A stretch of DNA of 64,000 nt from the NCBI GenBank assembly GCA_018266455.1, contig JAFEAJ010000036.1, forward strand, positions 1-64,000, written 5' to 3'. The notes under the pieces are model-generated. The model ran no database searches. It saw only the letters and a program-made list of their open reading frames with translations, and was not told the DNA's origin. How positions within the stretch are numbered: the first letter of the stretch is position 1; the number at the start of each line of letters is the position of its first letter. Both the position numbers and the translations under genes were made by a program. This DNA is from Bacteroidota bacterium. Its GTDB lineage: Bacteria; Bacteroidota; Bacteroidia; Chitinophagales; Chitinophagaceae. Below are positions 35,504-45,312 of this stretch, one piece after another.

Positions 35504-36658
35504 ATGAAATGTGAAGCAATGCGAAAGGCCTCTTTGTTTACTTGTTTGGTATTATTTTGTGGTTTCGTCCAGGCACAGGATTTAACTGGTATCTGGCGTG
35601 GTCATTTCCGGTCAAACAATTCTTTTGACACCCGCGGAGAAATTGATGACCGCTATAAAATAGAAGTACAGATTTCTCAAAAAAACAACTCCTTTGAGGC
35701 CGTAACCTATTCATACCTCAGCACCATTTTTTATGGAAAGGCCAGTGCGGACGGGTTTATCAATTCTTCTACAAAAAAAGTTGTACTAAATGAATTGAAG
35801 CTTATTGAAGTCAGGATGGTTCAGGGCACCGCAATAAGAATGACCTATTACCTAAAGTATTCAAAACTGGGCAATGAAGAATTTTTAGAGGGAACTTACA
35901 TAAGCCATGATGGGGTTGATTCTTCTTCAGACAGCAAGGGGATTGTCTTTTTACATAAAGTCCCTACTTCTGATTTTGGCAAGGAACAGTTTCTTATTGA
36001 GCGGGAAAAAGAAATTGAAAAAGAAAAGCACAGAGCTCCTGTGACAGCCCCACCAGCTGTTGCGAAGAAAAACCCTGCGACAAAACCTGTCGCAGGAACA
36101 AAAGCTCCTGAAAAAAAATCAAACACGGCCGTAAAAAGTTCTAAGCCTAAAACAACAAACGGGGTTAAACAAAATGTTCCTAACGCCGCACTGAAACCGT
36201 CCATTGCAAAAACAGAAACCCCTAAAGAAACCCATGTACCTGCTATAGTGGATTCAACACATAAAATTGAAAGAAAACCTGTGCCTGACCTGGTTGTTCC
36301 TAAAGTATTGGCAAACCGGAAGAATGAATTAGTAAAAACAATTACAGTGAGCACCAATGAAGTGGAGCTTCGCGTTTATGATGATGGCACTATCGACAAC
36401 GACACGGTTTCGATTTATGTGGATAATAAAAATGTCATTAACCACGCAATGCTTACTGATAAACCCATCATTGTAAAATTGCATTTCGATGATAATGACG
36501 ACTACCATGAAGTGGTGATGGTTGCAGAAAATGAAGGCGAAATACCCCCGAACACTTCGTTAATGGTGGTAAAAGCAGGTGATAAAGAATATGAAGTGCG
36601 GATTGTTTCCACGGAGCAGAAAAATGCAACGGTGGTGTTTAAGTTCGAGAAGAAATAA
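35504..36658 (+). CDS. Exported protein of unknown function with N-terminal GIW domain and C-terminal conserved domain (paralogue 1)
   Basis: This 384-residue product has a signal peptide ending VQAQ, then DLTGIWRGHF, a beta-rich N-terminal domain (about 26-155) reminiscent of a lipocalin-like fold, a long Lys/Pro/Ala/Thr-rich linker (about 170-270), and a C-terminal beta domain (about 280-384). The C-terminal domain has ELRVYDDGTIDNDTVSIYVD, IPPNTSLMVVKAG and STEQKNATVVFKF. Both end domains recur in the protein at 38063, which has only a short linker. I know no named family. A start at the internal Met of MRKASLF (35519) is equally possible and gives a better signal peptide. It is probably periplasmic or surface-exposed. 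Confidence 0.82.
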   Translation: MKCEAMRKASLFTCLVLFCGFVQAQDLTGIWRGHFRSNNSFDTRGEIDDRYKIEVQISQKNNSFEAVTYSYLSTIFYGKASADGFINSSTKKVVLNELKLIEVRMVQGTAIRMTYYLKYSKLGNEEFLEGTYISHDGVDSSSDSKGIVFLHKVPTSDFGKEQFLIEREKEIEKEKHRAPVTAPPAVAKKNPATKPVAGTKAPEKKSNTAVKSSKPKTTNGVKQNVPNAALKPSIAKTETPKETHVPAIVDSTHKIERKPVPDLVVPKVLANRKNELVKTITVSTNEVELRVYDDGTIDNDTVSIYVDNKNVINHAMLTDKPIIVKLHFDDNDDYHEVVMVAENEGEIPPNTSLMVVKAGDKEYEVRIVSTEQKNATVVFKFEKK

Positions 36659-37134
36659 TGCCGGGCATGTGAAAACAACGAAAAACAACGCAATCACCTG
36701 CATGCGGATGCGGATATCACATTGCTGGTGCAACTGTATCTTTGATAATCACATTATATTTCTTTTCCGCCAAACCCATCATTGCTTTGAAAGGGCCTGT
36801 GCCATTCCTTAAAAAACAGCTATACTTATTGCTGCCTAAAGCTGTATTACAACTTCATAAAAACAATGATGAAGGAACGGCGATAGGTCCCGGCATTTCA
36901 ATTATTGCCCCTTTCGCATTACTATTTCATAAGGTATTCATGTTTGATTGGGCAACAATATATTGATCATGTTTTTTTCCACTTACAGTTTTCTGCAATG
37001 CTAAAGCTTAGCCAGCTACTCGTTTGCCCCACCCGGGCTAACGACAGTTTTCCCATCACCGAAAATATACTACCAATTAAGTATTTCAGGTAGAAAAGCC
37101 TTCATCCATATTTGTGTTACAAAAATATTTTAAA
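36659..37134. other. 476-base intergenic region
   Basis: No gene with family support, terminator or RNA gene is visible between the two exported-protein genes. Short frames of up to 77 codons on the plus strand lack signals and homology I could recognise. Confidence 0.45.
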
Positions 37135-37830
37135 ATGAGAACAATGAATGATGCCAAAACCTGGCAAAATACTGAAATCAATATGGTCAAATCCGGTTTA
37201 GTGTTGCTCTTCGTTTATCTTGTTGCCTGCACAACTGTTTTCTCTCAAACAGCCAAAGAGGTTTTTAGCAACAGCGAAACACAGATACTCTATCTCGGTG
37301 TAGATTTTACAAAAGCAAAAATTATCGGGGAACACGCCAATGAATTCGATATCCGTTCAAAAGATTATCCGGGGCTGAACGACCTGATTGTTGCCGAACC
37401 TAAAAAATACGAACTGAAACTGTCCTTCCACAAAAGTTTTATTGACCACGACCTGGGCGAAGTAGCAGTTCGGAACAGCAAAATAAATGCCGAGGACATT
37501 ATTTCATCTAATACCGCTGACTTCCACCGATTGCAAAGTAGTGACATTGAAACCCTGGTCAGCGGGTTTGATTTTGGAGATAAAAAAGGGGTAGGCCTTT
37601 TGTTAGTAGTGGAAGCATTCAGTAAGATGGAGAAAGCCACCGCCGTTTGGGTAACTTTGGTTGATATGAAATATAAAAAGGTGCTGATGACCGAACGGAT
37701 GCAGGGCAGGGCCAGCGGTGTGGGGCTGCGAAACAGCATGGCAGGATCCATAAAAAACATTTTGGATGAAATAGAAAAGACAAAGTACCAGCAATGGAAA
37801 GAGAAATTCAATGCCCTTTCCCAAAAATAA
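37135..37830 (+). CDS. Exported protein of unknown function between the two paralogues
   Basis: I do not recognise the family. The 231-residue product has a hydrophobic segment VKSGLVLLFVYLVACTTVFS that serves as signal peptide, then a mature region of about 190 residues with alternating beta and helical character and no Cys. Motif-like stretches are LYLGVDFTKAKIIGE and GFDFGDKKGVGLLLVVEAFS. ATG 37135, 37144 and 37183 are all possible starts; the last gives the tidiest signal peptide. It lies between two paralogous exported genes with gaps of 476 and 232 bases, so shared transcription is not evident. Nearby function suggests envelope or secreted localisation only. Confidence 0.75.
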   Translation: MRTMNDAKTWQNTEINMVKSGLVLLFVYLVACTTVFSQTAKEVFSNSETQILYLGVDFTKAKIIGEHANEFDIRSKDYPGLNDLIVAEPKKYELKLSFHKSFIDHDLGEVAVRNSKINAEDIISSNTADFHRLQSSDIETLVSGFDFGDKKGVGLLLVVEAFSKMEKATAVWVTLVDMKYKKVLMTERMQGRASGVGLRNSMAGSIKNILDEIEKTKYQQWKEKFNALSQK

Positions 37831-38062
37831 AAAAGCTGCATAAAAGCATTAAGGAATGCGTTTAAGACAGCTTTATCGCCCGCAGCTTTCCTGTTGGGCT
37901 CAGCAACAAATAATCGGGAATTTGCTGTCCTGGATTCTAGGCCCGGCATTACAGGAGGAACCTATCGGCAGCTATCTTCTCCAACTCCCCATTCGCTTTG
38001 CCGCTCAAATAAATTATGCTGCTGCTGCATTCAAACCGATTGCTGCACTTTAAATTTACAGC

Positions 38063-38905
38063 ATGCGATGCTGGTTATTGCCCATCTTATTGCTGCCACA
38101 CTATTTTTTTGGCCAGGACCTCAATGGCATTTGGAAGGGCACGCTTACCCAGGAATCGGGAGGATGTTACCCAAAATATTTTTTGGAACTGCAGATCAAT
38201 TTTTCGGATAATAACATTACCGGGAAAGTGTACGACTATTATGACACTTCAAAATTTGTGAAACTGAGTTTTACTGGCAAGTACAACCCGCTGAACCACC
38301 GGCTGGTGCTTATTGAGAACAAAGTGCTTCATGTTCAAATTCCCGAAGAATGTGTTCCGTGCATCAAGACCTATTCGCTCATTTATTCCCAAAAAAGCGG
38401 CAAAGAAATGCTGGAAGGCGATTGGAAAGGTTATACCATCGACAGAAGGATCAGTTGCCCCCCAGGAAAATTAATATTACAAAGAGCCCTTTACTCCGAT
38501 TTCCCGGTTGACGTGGAACAAAACGACAAACTTGCAGAAATTCAAAAGAATATTCGTTTGGAAAAGAGGGCCATCGACCTGAAAAAAACAATTGTTGTCG
38601 ACTCTCCAAAAATCAGGCTTGCCTTTTATGACGATGCCACAATTGATAACGACACCATTACCGTTTTCGTGAACAATAAATTGCTTCTCTATCGCCAATG
38701 CTTAACCGAAAAACCGCTAAATATTGAATTCAATGCCTTTGCAGGAACCCAATATGAGGTAGTAATGTACGCTGATAACCTCGGCTCCATTCCCCCAAAC
38801 ACGGCTTTGATGGTAGTTACGGCAGGGAGCCAAAAGTTTGAAGTGTACCTTTCTTCAACCGAGCAGAAAAGCGCTGCCGTGAGGTTCGTTTATAAACCGA
38901 AATAG
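38063..38905 (+). CDS. Exported protein of unknown function (paralogue 2)
   Basis: This 280-residue product has a signal peptide (ending YFFGQ), DLNGIWKGTL, and an N-terminal beta-rich domain to about 155 with Cys-rich bits (EECVPCIKTY, RISCPPGK). Its C-terminal domain (about 185-280) has RLAFYDDATIDNDTITVFVN, IPPNTALMVVTAG and STEQKSAAVRFVY. These match the protein at 35504 domain by domain, but this copy lacks that one's long basic linker. The two were probably made by duplication. Role unknown; the conserved YDD-x-TIDNDT stretch may bind calcium or form a strand pair, which is speculation. Confidence 0.8.
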   Translation: MRCWLLPILLLPHYFFGQDLNGIWKGTLTQESGGCYPKYFLELQINFSDNNITGKVYDYYDTSKFVKLSFTGKYNPLNHRLVLIENKVLHVQIPEECVPCIKTYSLIYSQKSGKEMLEGDWKGYTIDRRISCPPGKLILQRALYSDFPVDVEQNDKLAEIQKNIRLEKRAIDLKKTIVVDSPKIRLAFYDDATIDNDTITVFVNNKLLLYRQCLTEKPLNIEFNAFAGTQYEVVMYADNLGSIPPNTALMVVTAGSQKFEVYLSSTEQKSAAVRFVYKPK

Positions 38906-39102
38906 AATGTGCAAATTGGAAATGACGAATGCCAACACAAAGAAAAAAGAAATAATGGGTGCCTTCTCCAGCCAGGGCCTTTAGCCAGGAGCTCCATGCG
39001 CACAAAACAAGCGCTTCCCATCGGCAATGTCTCTTTCCGCTCATAAATTCACCTCCCCTTTATTTCGGTTTATCATTATCTTTCAATTTCAAAATTATTT
39101 TT

Positions 39103-40974
39103 ATGAAGAAAAGCTATTTATTATTTTTCTCTGTTGCCTTTGCCTTCTGCGCTCAAGCGCAGCAGCTGTATATGCCCCGCAACCTCCAGGAAGCATACAA
39201 TAAAGGCACAAGATCAATGGACGGCAACCCGGGGCCGAAATACTGGCAGAACCACGGCATTTATGACATAACGGTAACAGCAATGCCTCCCGACAGGACA
39301 ATCAGCGGGAGCGAGACCATCACTTATTTCAACAACAGCCCCGACACGATCAATCATCCCGTCATCAAACTGATATTGAATATACACAAACCCGGGGCAG
39401 CAAGGCTTAGAGATGCTTCACCTGATTATCTTGCCCCCGGAGTGAACATTACAAAGTTCACCGTGAACGGTCAGCCTGAAACCTGGCGCCAACCCGTTGG
39501 GCACAGCACCTGGCAAAGCTTTACCATGCCAAAGCCATTGCTGCCCCATGATTCGGTGAAATTGGCTTTCAACTGGAACTATGAAATTTCATTAGAGAGC
39601 GGCCGGGAAGGCATGCTTGACTCCACTTCTTATTTCCTCGCTTATTTTTATCCGCGTGTTGCCGTGTTTGATGACTATTATGGATGGGACAGGATGGATT
39701 TTAATGATGCGCTTGAATTTTATAACGACTTTAATGATTATACGCTAAGGGTGAATGTTCCCAAAAACTACATTGTTTGGGCAACAGGCACTTTGCTTAA
39801 CCCGAATGTGCTGCAACCAGCTTATAAAGACAGGCTGGAAAAATCAATGGCCACGGACGAAGTGGTGCACATTGCCACCAAAGAAGACCTTGCCGCAAAA
39901 AACATCACCGTTCAAAATGATACCAACACCTGGGTGTGGGCCGCCAGCAATATTACGGACGTAGCTTGTGCGCTCAGCGACCATTATAATTGGGACGCGT
40001 CGAGCGTGGTTGTTGATGACAGGGACCACCGGCGGGCAAGCGTTCAGGCTGCATTTCTTGATCATGCAAACGACTTTCACCACATGGTTGAGTTTGGCAG
40101 GCATTCGTTAGACTGGCTTTCGCATAACTGGCCAGGCGTGCCTTACCCCTTTCCGAAAACCACCATTGTGCAAGGCTTTGCTGATATGGAATACCCGATG
40201 ATGGTGAACGACAACACTACGCCCAACCTTGATTTTTCCAGGCTTGTTGTGGAGCACGAAATTGCACACTCCTGGTTCCCTTTTTATATGGGCATTAATG
40301 AAACAAAATACGGGTTTATGGATGAAGGCTGGGCAACAACATTCGAATTGCTGATTGGCCGTGCAGATGTGGGCGAAGAAAAAGCTGACAATTTATATAA
40401 ACAATTTCGCGTGAACGGATGGATAAACGACCCATCAGCTGAAGAAGATTTGCCGATTGTTACGCCTGGCAATGCCATGAACGGAGTTGGCCTTGGCAAC
40501 AATGAATATGGCAAGCCTTCCCTGGGCTATCTTGCCATGAAAGATTTATTAGGCGATGGCCTATTCAGAAAATGCTTGCACGAATACATTTCGCGATGGC
40601 ATGGCAAGCACCCCACCCCATGGGATTTCTTTTACACCTTCAACGATGAATCCGGAGAGGACCTGAACTGGTTCTGGAGCAACTGGTATTTCTCGAATTA
40701 TTACATCGACCTGGCTGTGGAGAAAGTAACCAAATCTGCTACGGGCTATAACGTGGCCATCAAAAATATTGGCGGGTATGCATCACCGGTAGATGTGGTA
40801 GCCACTTATACTGACGGCAGCACAGAAACATTCCATCAAACTCCTGCCATCTGGAAAAAGAATCAAAAACAAACTTCAGTTAACATTCCGGGCAAAAAGA
40901 AAATAGCACAGGTTGAGTTAAAAGGAGGCATTTGGATGGATGCAGATGAAAGCAACAATATTTGGAAGCAATGA
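39103..40974 (+). CDS. M1-family metallopeptidase, exported
   Basis: This 623-residue zinc aminopeptidase has a signal peptide (KKSYLLFFSVAFAFCAQAQ), an N-terminal beta domain and a thermolysin-like catalytic domain. The zinc site is HEIAH with His385 and His389 and the third ligand Glu408 in MDEGWAT, at the usual 18-residue spacing. A GAMEN-type motif appears as GFADMEYPMM. Start at 39103 begins the signal peptide; an upstream in-frame extension of 48 codons is not used. M1 peptidases trim N-terminal residues from peptides. It lies 197 bases behind the exported paralogue at 38063 and may act in the periplasm on imported peptides. Confidence 0.93.
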   Translation: MKKSYLLFFSVAFAFCAQAQQLYMPRNLQEAYNKGTRSMDGNPGPKYWQNHGIYDITVTAMPPDRTISGSETITYFNNSPDTINHPVIKLILNIHKPGAARLRDASPDYLAPGVNITKFTVNGQPETWRQPVGHSTWQSFTMPKPLLPHDSVKLAFNWNYEISLESGREGMLDSTSYFLAYFYPRVAVFDDYYGWDRMDFNDALEFYNDFNDYTLRVNVPKNYIVWATGTLLNPNVLQPAYKDRLEKSMATDEVVHIATKEDLAAKNITVQNDTNTWVWAASNITDVACALSDHYNWDASSVVVDDRDHRRASVQAAFLDHANDFHHMVEFGRHSLDWLSHNWPGVPYPFPKTTIVQGFADMEYPMMVNDNTTPNLDFSRLVVEHEIAHSWFPFYMGINETKYGFMDEGWATTFELLIGRADVGEEKADNLYKQFRVNGWINDPSAEEDLPIVTPGNAMNGVGLGNNEYGKPSLGYLAMKDLLGDGLFRKCLHEYISRWHGKHPTPWDFFYTFNDESGEDLNWFWSNWYFSNYYIDLAVEKVTKSATGYNVAIKNIGGYASPVDVVATYTDGSTETFHQTPAIWKKNQKQTSVNIPGKKKIAQVELKGGIWMDADESNNIWKQ

Positions 40975-41261
40975 TATTATTGTAAGAAGAGGCTGCCATA
41001 GAAGCATTATCTCATACAAAGAAGCAAGGGTACAAAGAAAAAGTTATTGATTGCCACGAAACGCATTGCGACCTTTGTGCCCTTTGCATTCTTTGAGCGA
41101 AATATGCTGGTTTTTGATACCGCCTCTTTTAAATATTTTAGTTCCCGGCTCTTCTTGTTCTTTGTTTGCTATTAAGGATGTTGTGGTGTGCTTCATTTGA
41201 TTAAAAGTTTTATCTTTTATTATTAAAAAAATTACCTTGTCGCCAACTTCGAGCCCCCTTT

Positions 41262-42401
41262 ATGCAACCAAAAATTCGTTTGGAAGAGGTTTCTTCAAAA
41301 AAATTATTGAAAACATTTATTCACCTGCCGGCAAAAATTTATGCCGGCTACGCTCATTATGTTCCGCCATTGTATGCCGATGAATGGAAATTTCATGATC
41401 CCAACCATAACCTTTCCCTGCACGAAGCAGAAACCACCAGGGTTTTGGCTTTTTGCAACAATGAACCTGTCGGGAGGATTATGGGCATCATCCACAAAAG
41501 GCACAATCATTTGCACAATGAAAAAACCGCACGCTTTTACCAGTTGGATTGCATTGATGATATTGATGCGGCAAATTGCCTGCTTGATTTTATTTCAACA
41601 TGGGCTGTTAATAAAGGAATGGATTTATTAATCGGCCCTTTTGGGTTTTCTGATAAAGACCCGGAAGGAGTGCAGGTAGAAGGCTTCGAAAATTTGCCGG
41701 TAGTTTCAACGCCTGCCAACCCGCCTTATCTTCCATTACTGATTGCGGCTGCAGGCTTTTCAAAAAAACTTGATTGCGTTTCGTATCGCATGGCAGTGCC
41801 AAAGGATATCCCGGAAGTGTACCGGAGAATTTATAAGCGGCAAATTGCTTCTTCAGCATTTAGGCTGATTCATTTCAAATCAAAAAAACAACTGCGCCCC
41901 TGGATCGTGCCGGTACTTAGACTGGTTAATGAAACTTACGCTCCGCTGTTTGGTTTTATGAACATGAGCGAAAAAGAAATGAAACAACTTGCAGCGCAGT
42001 ATATGCCGGTGCTTGACCCGGAATTTTTGAAAGTGGTGGTTGACGAAAAAAATTCAGTCGCAGGTTTTGTGGTTGCCCTGCCAGACGTGAGCCGTGGCTT
42101 GCAAAAAGCAAAAGGCAGATTATTCCCTTTCGGTTTTTTGCATATTATCAACGAAGCAAAAAAAGCAAAACAACTTGACCTGGTGCTTGGCGCAGTAAAG
42201 CCGGAGTTTCGCTTGCGGGGCATTACCGCGATGTTAGGCCATGCAATCATGGAATCGGCTATCCGGCGCAAGTTTGTAACGCTCGACAGCCACCTGATCT
42301 TAGAAACCAACTCCCGTATGCGCGCCGAGTGTGAGCATATCGGCGGAAAAGTATATAAACGTTATCGTGTGTTTAAAAAACGGTTGGCAACAAAAACCTA
42401 A
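41262..42401 (+). CDS. GNAT-like protein of unknown substrate
   Basis: This 379-residue soluble protein appears to have two GNAT-like acyltransferase folds. The N-terminal part has PAKIYAGYAHYVPPLYADEW and VGRIMGIIHKRHN with GPFGFSDKDPEGVQVEGF. The C-terminal part has KPEFRLRGITAMLGHAIMES and ETNSRMRAECEHIGGKVYKRY, which resembles a degenerate acetyl-CoA loop followed by the usual late strand. Homologues in Bacteroidota are mostly annotated as hypothetical or N-acetyltransferase. Activity and substrate are unknown. The gene stands alone; no promoter match is clear. Confidence 0.7.
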   Translation: MQPKIRLEEVSSKKLLKTFIHLPAKIYAGYAHYVPPLYADEWKFHDPNHNLSLHEAETTRVLAFCNNEPVGRIMGIIHKRHNHLHNEKTARFYQLDCIDDIDAANCLLDFISTWAVNKGMDLLIGPFGFSDKDPEGVQVEGFENLPVVSTPANPPYLPLLIAAAGFSKKLDCVSYRMAVPKDIPEVYRRIYKRQIASSAFRLIHFKSKKQLRPWIVPVLRLVNETYAPLFGFMNMSEKEMKQLAAQYMPVLDPEFLKVVVDEKNSVAGFVVALPDVSRGLQKAKGRLFPFGFLHIINEAKKAKQLDLVLGAVKPEFRLRGITAMLGHAIMESAIRRKFVTLDSHLILETNSRMRAECEHIGGKVYKRYRVFKKRLATKT

Positions 42402-42755
42402 TTCATTTATTTGCCGGTTTTTCGGATCCCTTCCTTTGTCATCCATTTCGTTCAGTACCGTCATTAATCGAAACGGAAATCAAACCCTCAACAATTATCT
42501 GGCAAAGGCGCCTGCAATTCCTGCCGGCCCGGTCTTAGCACACCTGTCGCAAAAGCACGGCTGATAAATTGAACATGTGGCGCCAGTGTCGCTATTCTGA
42601 GTTTAGTGCGGCGGGCCGGAGGGCAAATCAAAAACAGCTGCTTTTTATTTTACCTCCCGGTTTTACAATAGCGATGCAGTTGAAGGACCGGAATGTTTCA
42701 AACATTTTGTAGCCTCATCATTCATTATTTTCAACCCTGCGCATTTTCACATTAT
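42402..42755. other. 354-base intergenic region
   Basis: The genes on either side converge. I see no terminator of normal shape and no gene. A short stretch TGTCGC at 42545 resembles other GTCGCAC occurrences in gaps (3353, 17265, 33234), but the match is too short to call. Confidence 0.4.
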
Positions 42756-44948
42756 TTATTCTTCCCCGGGGTGATATTCTTTCTCTACGTGCTGCATCAC
42801 ATCGTGCTTATAAAAAAAGATGTTTTTGAACTTCCCTTCAACAAACATTTCTGCCTGGTCAGTAAAATGCTTTGAATGGGGATCGAAGGACTCGCCTCCG
42901 GTAGATATGGTTTTTGCAACAACCTTCTTCCCAAACTCCACTGCGGCAATAAAGCTGTTGCCGGAAATGCCATAACTTTTTTTTGTGCCATTAAAACTTT
43001 TGCTTTCAAAAGCTGGCAGGCTTCCCCATTTTGATGATGTCATAGCAACAGGCAAACTCGGCAAACCATCGCTAAAAGTTTCTCTCAGTTTTCCTGTATT
43101 TCTTTGAAAGCGGTTAATATCGCCCCAGGCAATTCGCCAATCACCATACTTTGATTGCAATTGCCGCAAAGCCTCAGACAGCAAATGCAATTGTTCCTTA
43201 GCTCCCGTTTTTTTTGCAAGCAGTTTGAATAATTCAACCTGGTCAGTTTCTTCTTCTTCTTCACTCAATTTGGAGACCTGCAATGCCATCAGGTTGCCCC
43301 ATTCCACAGCAATGGTGGTTGCAATGGAATTGACTGATGAATAATAATCCCATGACTGCAGGGCCTGAACAGCAGCAGCCACTTGTTTTTTTATCGTATC
43401 GCTATCATCTGTTTTCTTATAACCATCGATCAGTGATGGTATTAAAATAGCAAACACAGAAAGGTAGTGATCGTACCCTGCAGCCATCACCTGTTCGAGC
43501 GAGAACTTTTTCCCATTATCGAAAAGCCTGATGGCGTTGAGGCCACGGCCATTCTGGCCATCCATAGCCATATAAGCCGGATAATCCTGCTTTTTCGGGC
43601 TGCTTTTGCCGGAAGCAGTGAAGGGGGTAGAGTTACAGTTTGCGATATACCCGCTGGCCGGGTTGTAAATGTGTATGGTTTCATCGAGCGCATGCAGCCC
43701 TTTCCAATCTGTGGCAGACGTTGAGCCGTCCAACGGCAATGTATAATTGAATTTCGGGTTGCGCCTGGGCATAAAATTGCCATGCCAGTAGGCAATATTG
43801 CCTTTGTCATCTGCAAACACCGTATTGTTAGAATTATTGGCGCGCAGGCCCATCACCTTTTTGAATTCATTAAACCCGTTTGCTTTGGTGCGTAGCCAGG
43901 ATTGCAATAATGACTCATAAGAACGGTTATGTTCTCGCAAAGACAACCATTTGCCATGACGGCTGCCCATTACCGGGCCATGGTTGGTATAATAAACGAC
44001 AAGCGGTACAGCAGCGATGCCATCACTTTTTTTATACCTGAGAACAATTTGTTTTTTGCGCACAGGCAGCAACCGGCCATCGTATTCACTGTAAAACGAA
44101 TCCCTTTTTCGGGTTATCTTTTCTTCGTACAGGTCTGCCACATCGGCGTAGCTTGAAGTATGCATCCATCCGCAATGTTCATTGAAGCCCTGGTAAATAA
44201 AAAACTGCCCCCAGGTAGCAGCACCATAAGCATTCAGGCCTTCATCGCTTGCCATCTGTGCCTCGATCCTGAAATAGAAGGTAACATGCGGGTTTATATA
44301 TAAAATCGGGTTGCCGGATGTTGTTCGTGAAGGGGCAAAGGCAAAACCGTTTGAACCGGCCAGGAGCTCCCTGTCGTTATTTTTTTTAAGATTGTCAGCA
44401 ACCGAAGCAGGCACAGCTTCGAGCGGGTACAAATTTTTCACATCCTGGATGGTCAATCCACCGGTTTCAGTTGCAGATATGCTTCCGTCAGTATACATCA
44501 ATGCAAACCAGGGTTCAAAATGTTTCAGCACTTGCGCATGAACACCGGGATGCTTGTACAAGTAATAGTTCACGCCATCAGCAAACGCATTCAATAATTT
44601 TTTGAACCAACCGGGGCTGTTTTCATAGTCCTTTTTCGCAGCAACAGAATCGTATATCAACTGCATTTGCAGGTCATCGTACATTTTTGACGGGCCATCC
44701 ACCTCTGCGAGCCTGCCCATTACTTCAAGGTAATTCCTTTCTACCCTCTCGAAGTTTTCTTCGCATTCGGCATACATGAGGCCAAAAACAGCATCCGCAT
44801 CTGTTTTGCCATAAACGTGCGGAATGCCCCATGTGTCGCGTGCGATGGTTACCTTCAAAGCTTGCTGCTGCCAGCCTGCAAGTGCTTTAGGGACTGAATC
44901 CTGGCCAAAAACAGAAAAGGGAATCAGTAATAACAGCAGTTGTTTCAT
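42756..44948 (-). CDS. Penicillin acylase-family N-terminal nucleophile hydrolase, exported (copy 1)
   Basis: This 730-residue precursor has a signal peptide (MKQLLLLLIPFSVFGQ) and the domains of penicillin/aculeacin acylases. The alpha chain starts with TIARDTWGIPHVYGKT; autocleavage would release a beta chain at Ser199 in LLAGSNGFAFAP. The Ser-Asn pair is kept, but the usual Trp after it is replaced by Phe. INPHVTFYFRIE and GFNEHCGWMHTS are the expected following blocks. In related enzymes the Ser is the nucleophile in hydrolysis of an amide-linked acyl chain, such as acyl-homoserine lactones. The substrate cannot be told here. Another member is encoded at 48341. Confidence 0.9.
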   Translation of the reverse strand: MKQLLLLLIPFSVFGQDSVPKALAGWQQQALKVTIARDTWGIPHVYGKTDADAVFGLMYAECEENFERVERNYLEVMGRLAEVDGPSKMYDDLQMQLIYDSVAAKKDYENSPGWFKKLLNAFADGVNYYLYKHPGVHAQVLKHFEPWFALMYTDGSISATETGGLTIQDVKNLYPLEAVPASVADNLKKNNDRELLAGSNGFAFAPSRTTSGNPILYINPHVTFYFRIEAQMASDEGLNAYGAATWGQFFIYQGFNEHCGWMHTSSYADVADLYEEKITRKRDSFYSEYDGRLLPVRKKQIVLRYKKSDGIAAVPLVVYYTNHGPVMGSRHGKWLSLREHNRSYESLLQSWLRTKANGFNEFKKVMGLRANNSNNTVFADDKGNIAYWHGNFMPRRNPKFNYTLPLDGSTSATDWKGLHALDETIHIYNPASGYIANCNSTPFTASGKSSPKKQDYPAYMAMDGQNGRGLNAIRLFDNGKKFSLEQVMAAGYDHYLSVFAILIPSLIDGYKKTDDSDTIKKQVAAAVQALQSWDYYSSVNSIATTIAVEWGNLMALQVSKLSEEEEETDQVELFKLLAKKTGAKEQLHLLSEALRQLQSKYGDWRIAWGDINRFQRNTGKLRETFSDGLPSLPVAMTSSKWGSLPAFESKSFNGTKKSYGISGNSFIAAVEFGKKVVAKTISTGGESFDPHSKHFTDQAEMFVEGKFKNIFFYKHDVMQHVEKEYHPGEE

Positions 44949-45312
44949 TGTTTGCCATTAGAAATGAAAAATAAAAATAAGAATAAACATGGAGACAAAA
45001 GAGGAGAATTTGGCCGGGGCGCTTATGATGGAAGCTGCACTAATGAAAGTGAAGTTCGTTTATGATTTTTTTTAAGCAATGCCCGCACATTTTCCTTGCT
45101 GTTGGTACTGTGCGCTGATTTGCACTTGGCTCGCCAACAGCCAGTTCATGATCCCATGCTGTTGGCGCAGCTAACGCACATGCCCATGCGCAACACCAAC
45201 AACATAAATTAGTGCCCTCCCAATGCCATTTAGAAAACATTTCCACTGGCAGGAAAGCTGCAATCCCGTCATTCAATAATATTCGTGCAACAAAACATGG
45301 TATCCTGAAAAG
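44949..45312. repeat. Intergenic cluster of alternating inverted GTTGG/CCAAC units
   Basis: Within about 106 bases, four copies of an 8-base unit alternate in orientation: GCTGTTGG (45098-45105), CCAACAGC (45134-45141), GCTGTTGG (45158-45165) and CCAACAAC (45196-45203, one change). Copies two and three form a perfect 10-base stem CGCCAACAGC/GCTGTTGGCG with a 16-base loop. The pattern resembles REP/BIME-type intergenic elements. No gene is called; the 78-codon frame at 45040 is not supported. Confidence 0.5.

Noticed and set aside
36742..36966. 74-codon plus-strand frame
   Set aside because: No recognisable motif, no promoter, and not conserved in any pattern I can see.
38959..39102. Upstream extension of the M1 peptidase
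   Set aside because: The signal peptide starts at 39103 and the 48 preceding codons are low-complexity intergenic sequence.
41040..41100. TTTGTGCCCTTTGCATTCTTTG-like stretch
   Set aside because: Similar T/C-rich text is frequent in intergenic DNA of this phylum by my recollection, but I could not show a second copy in the window.
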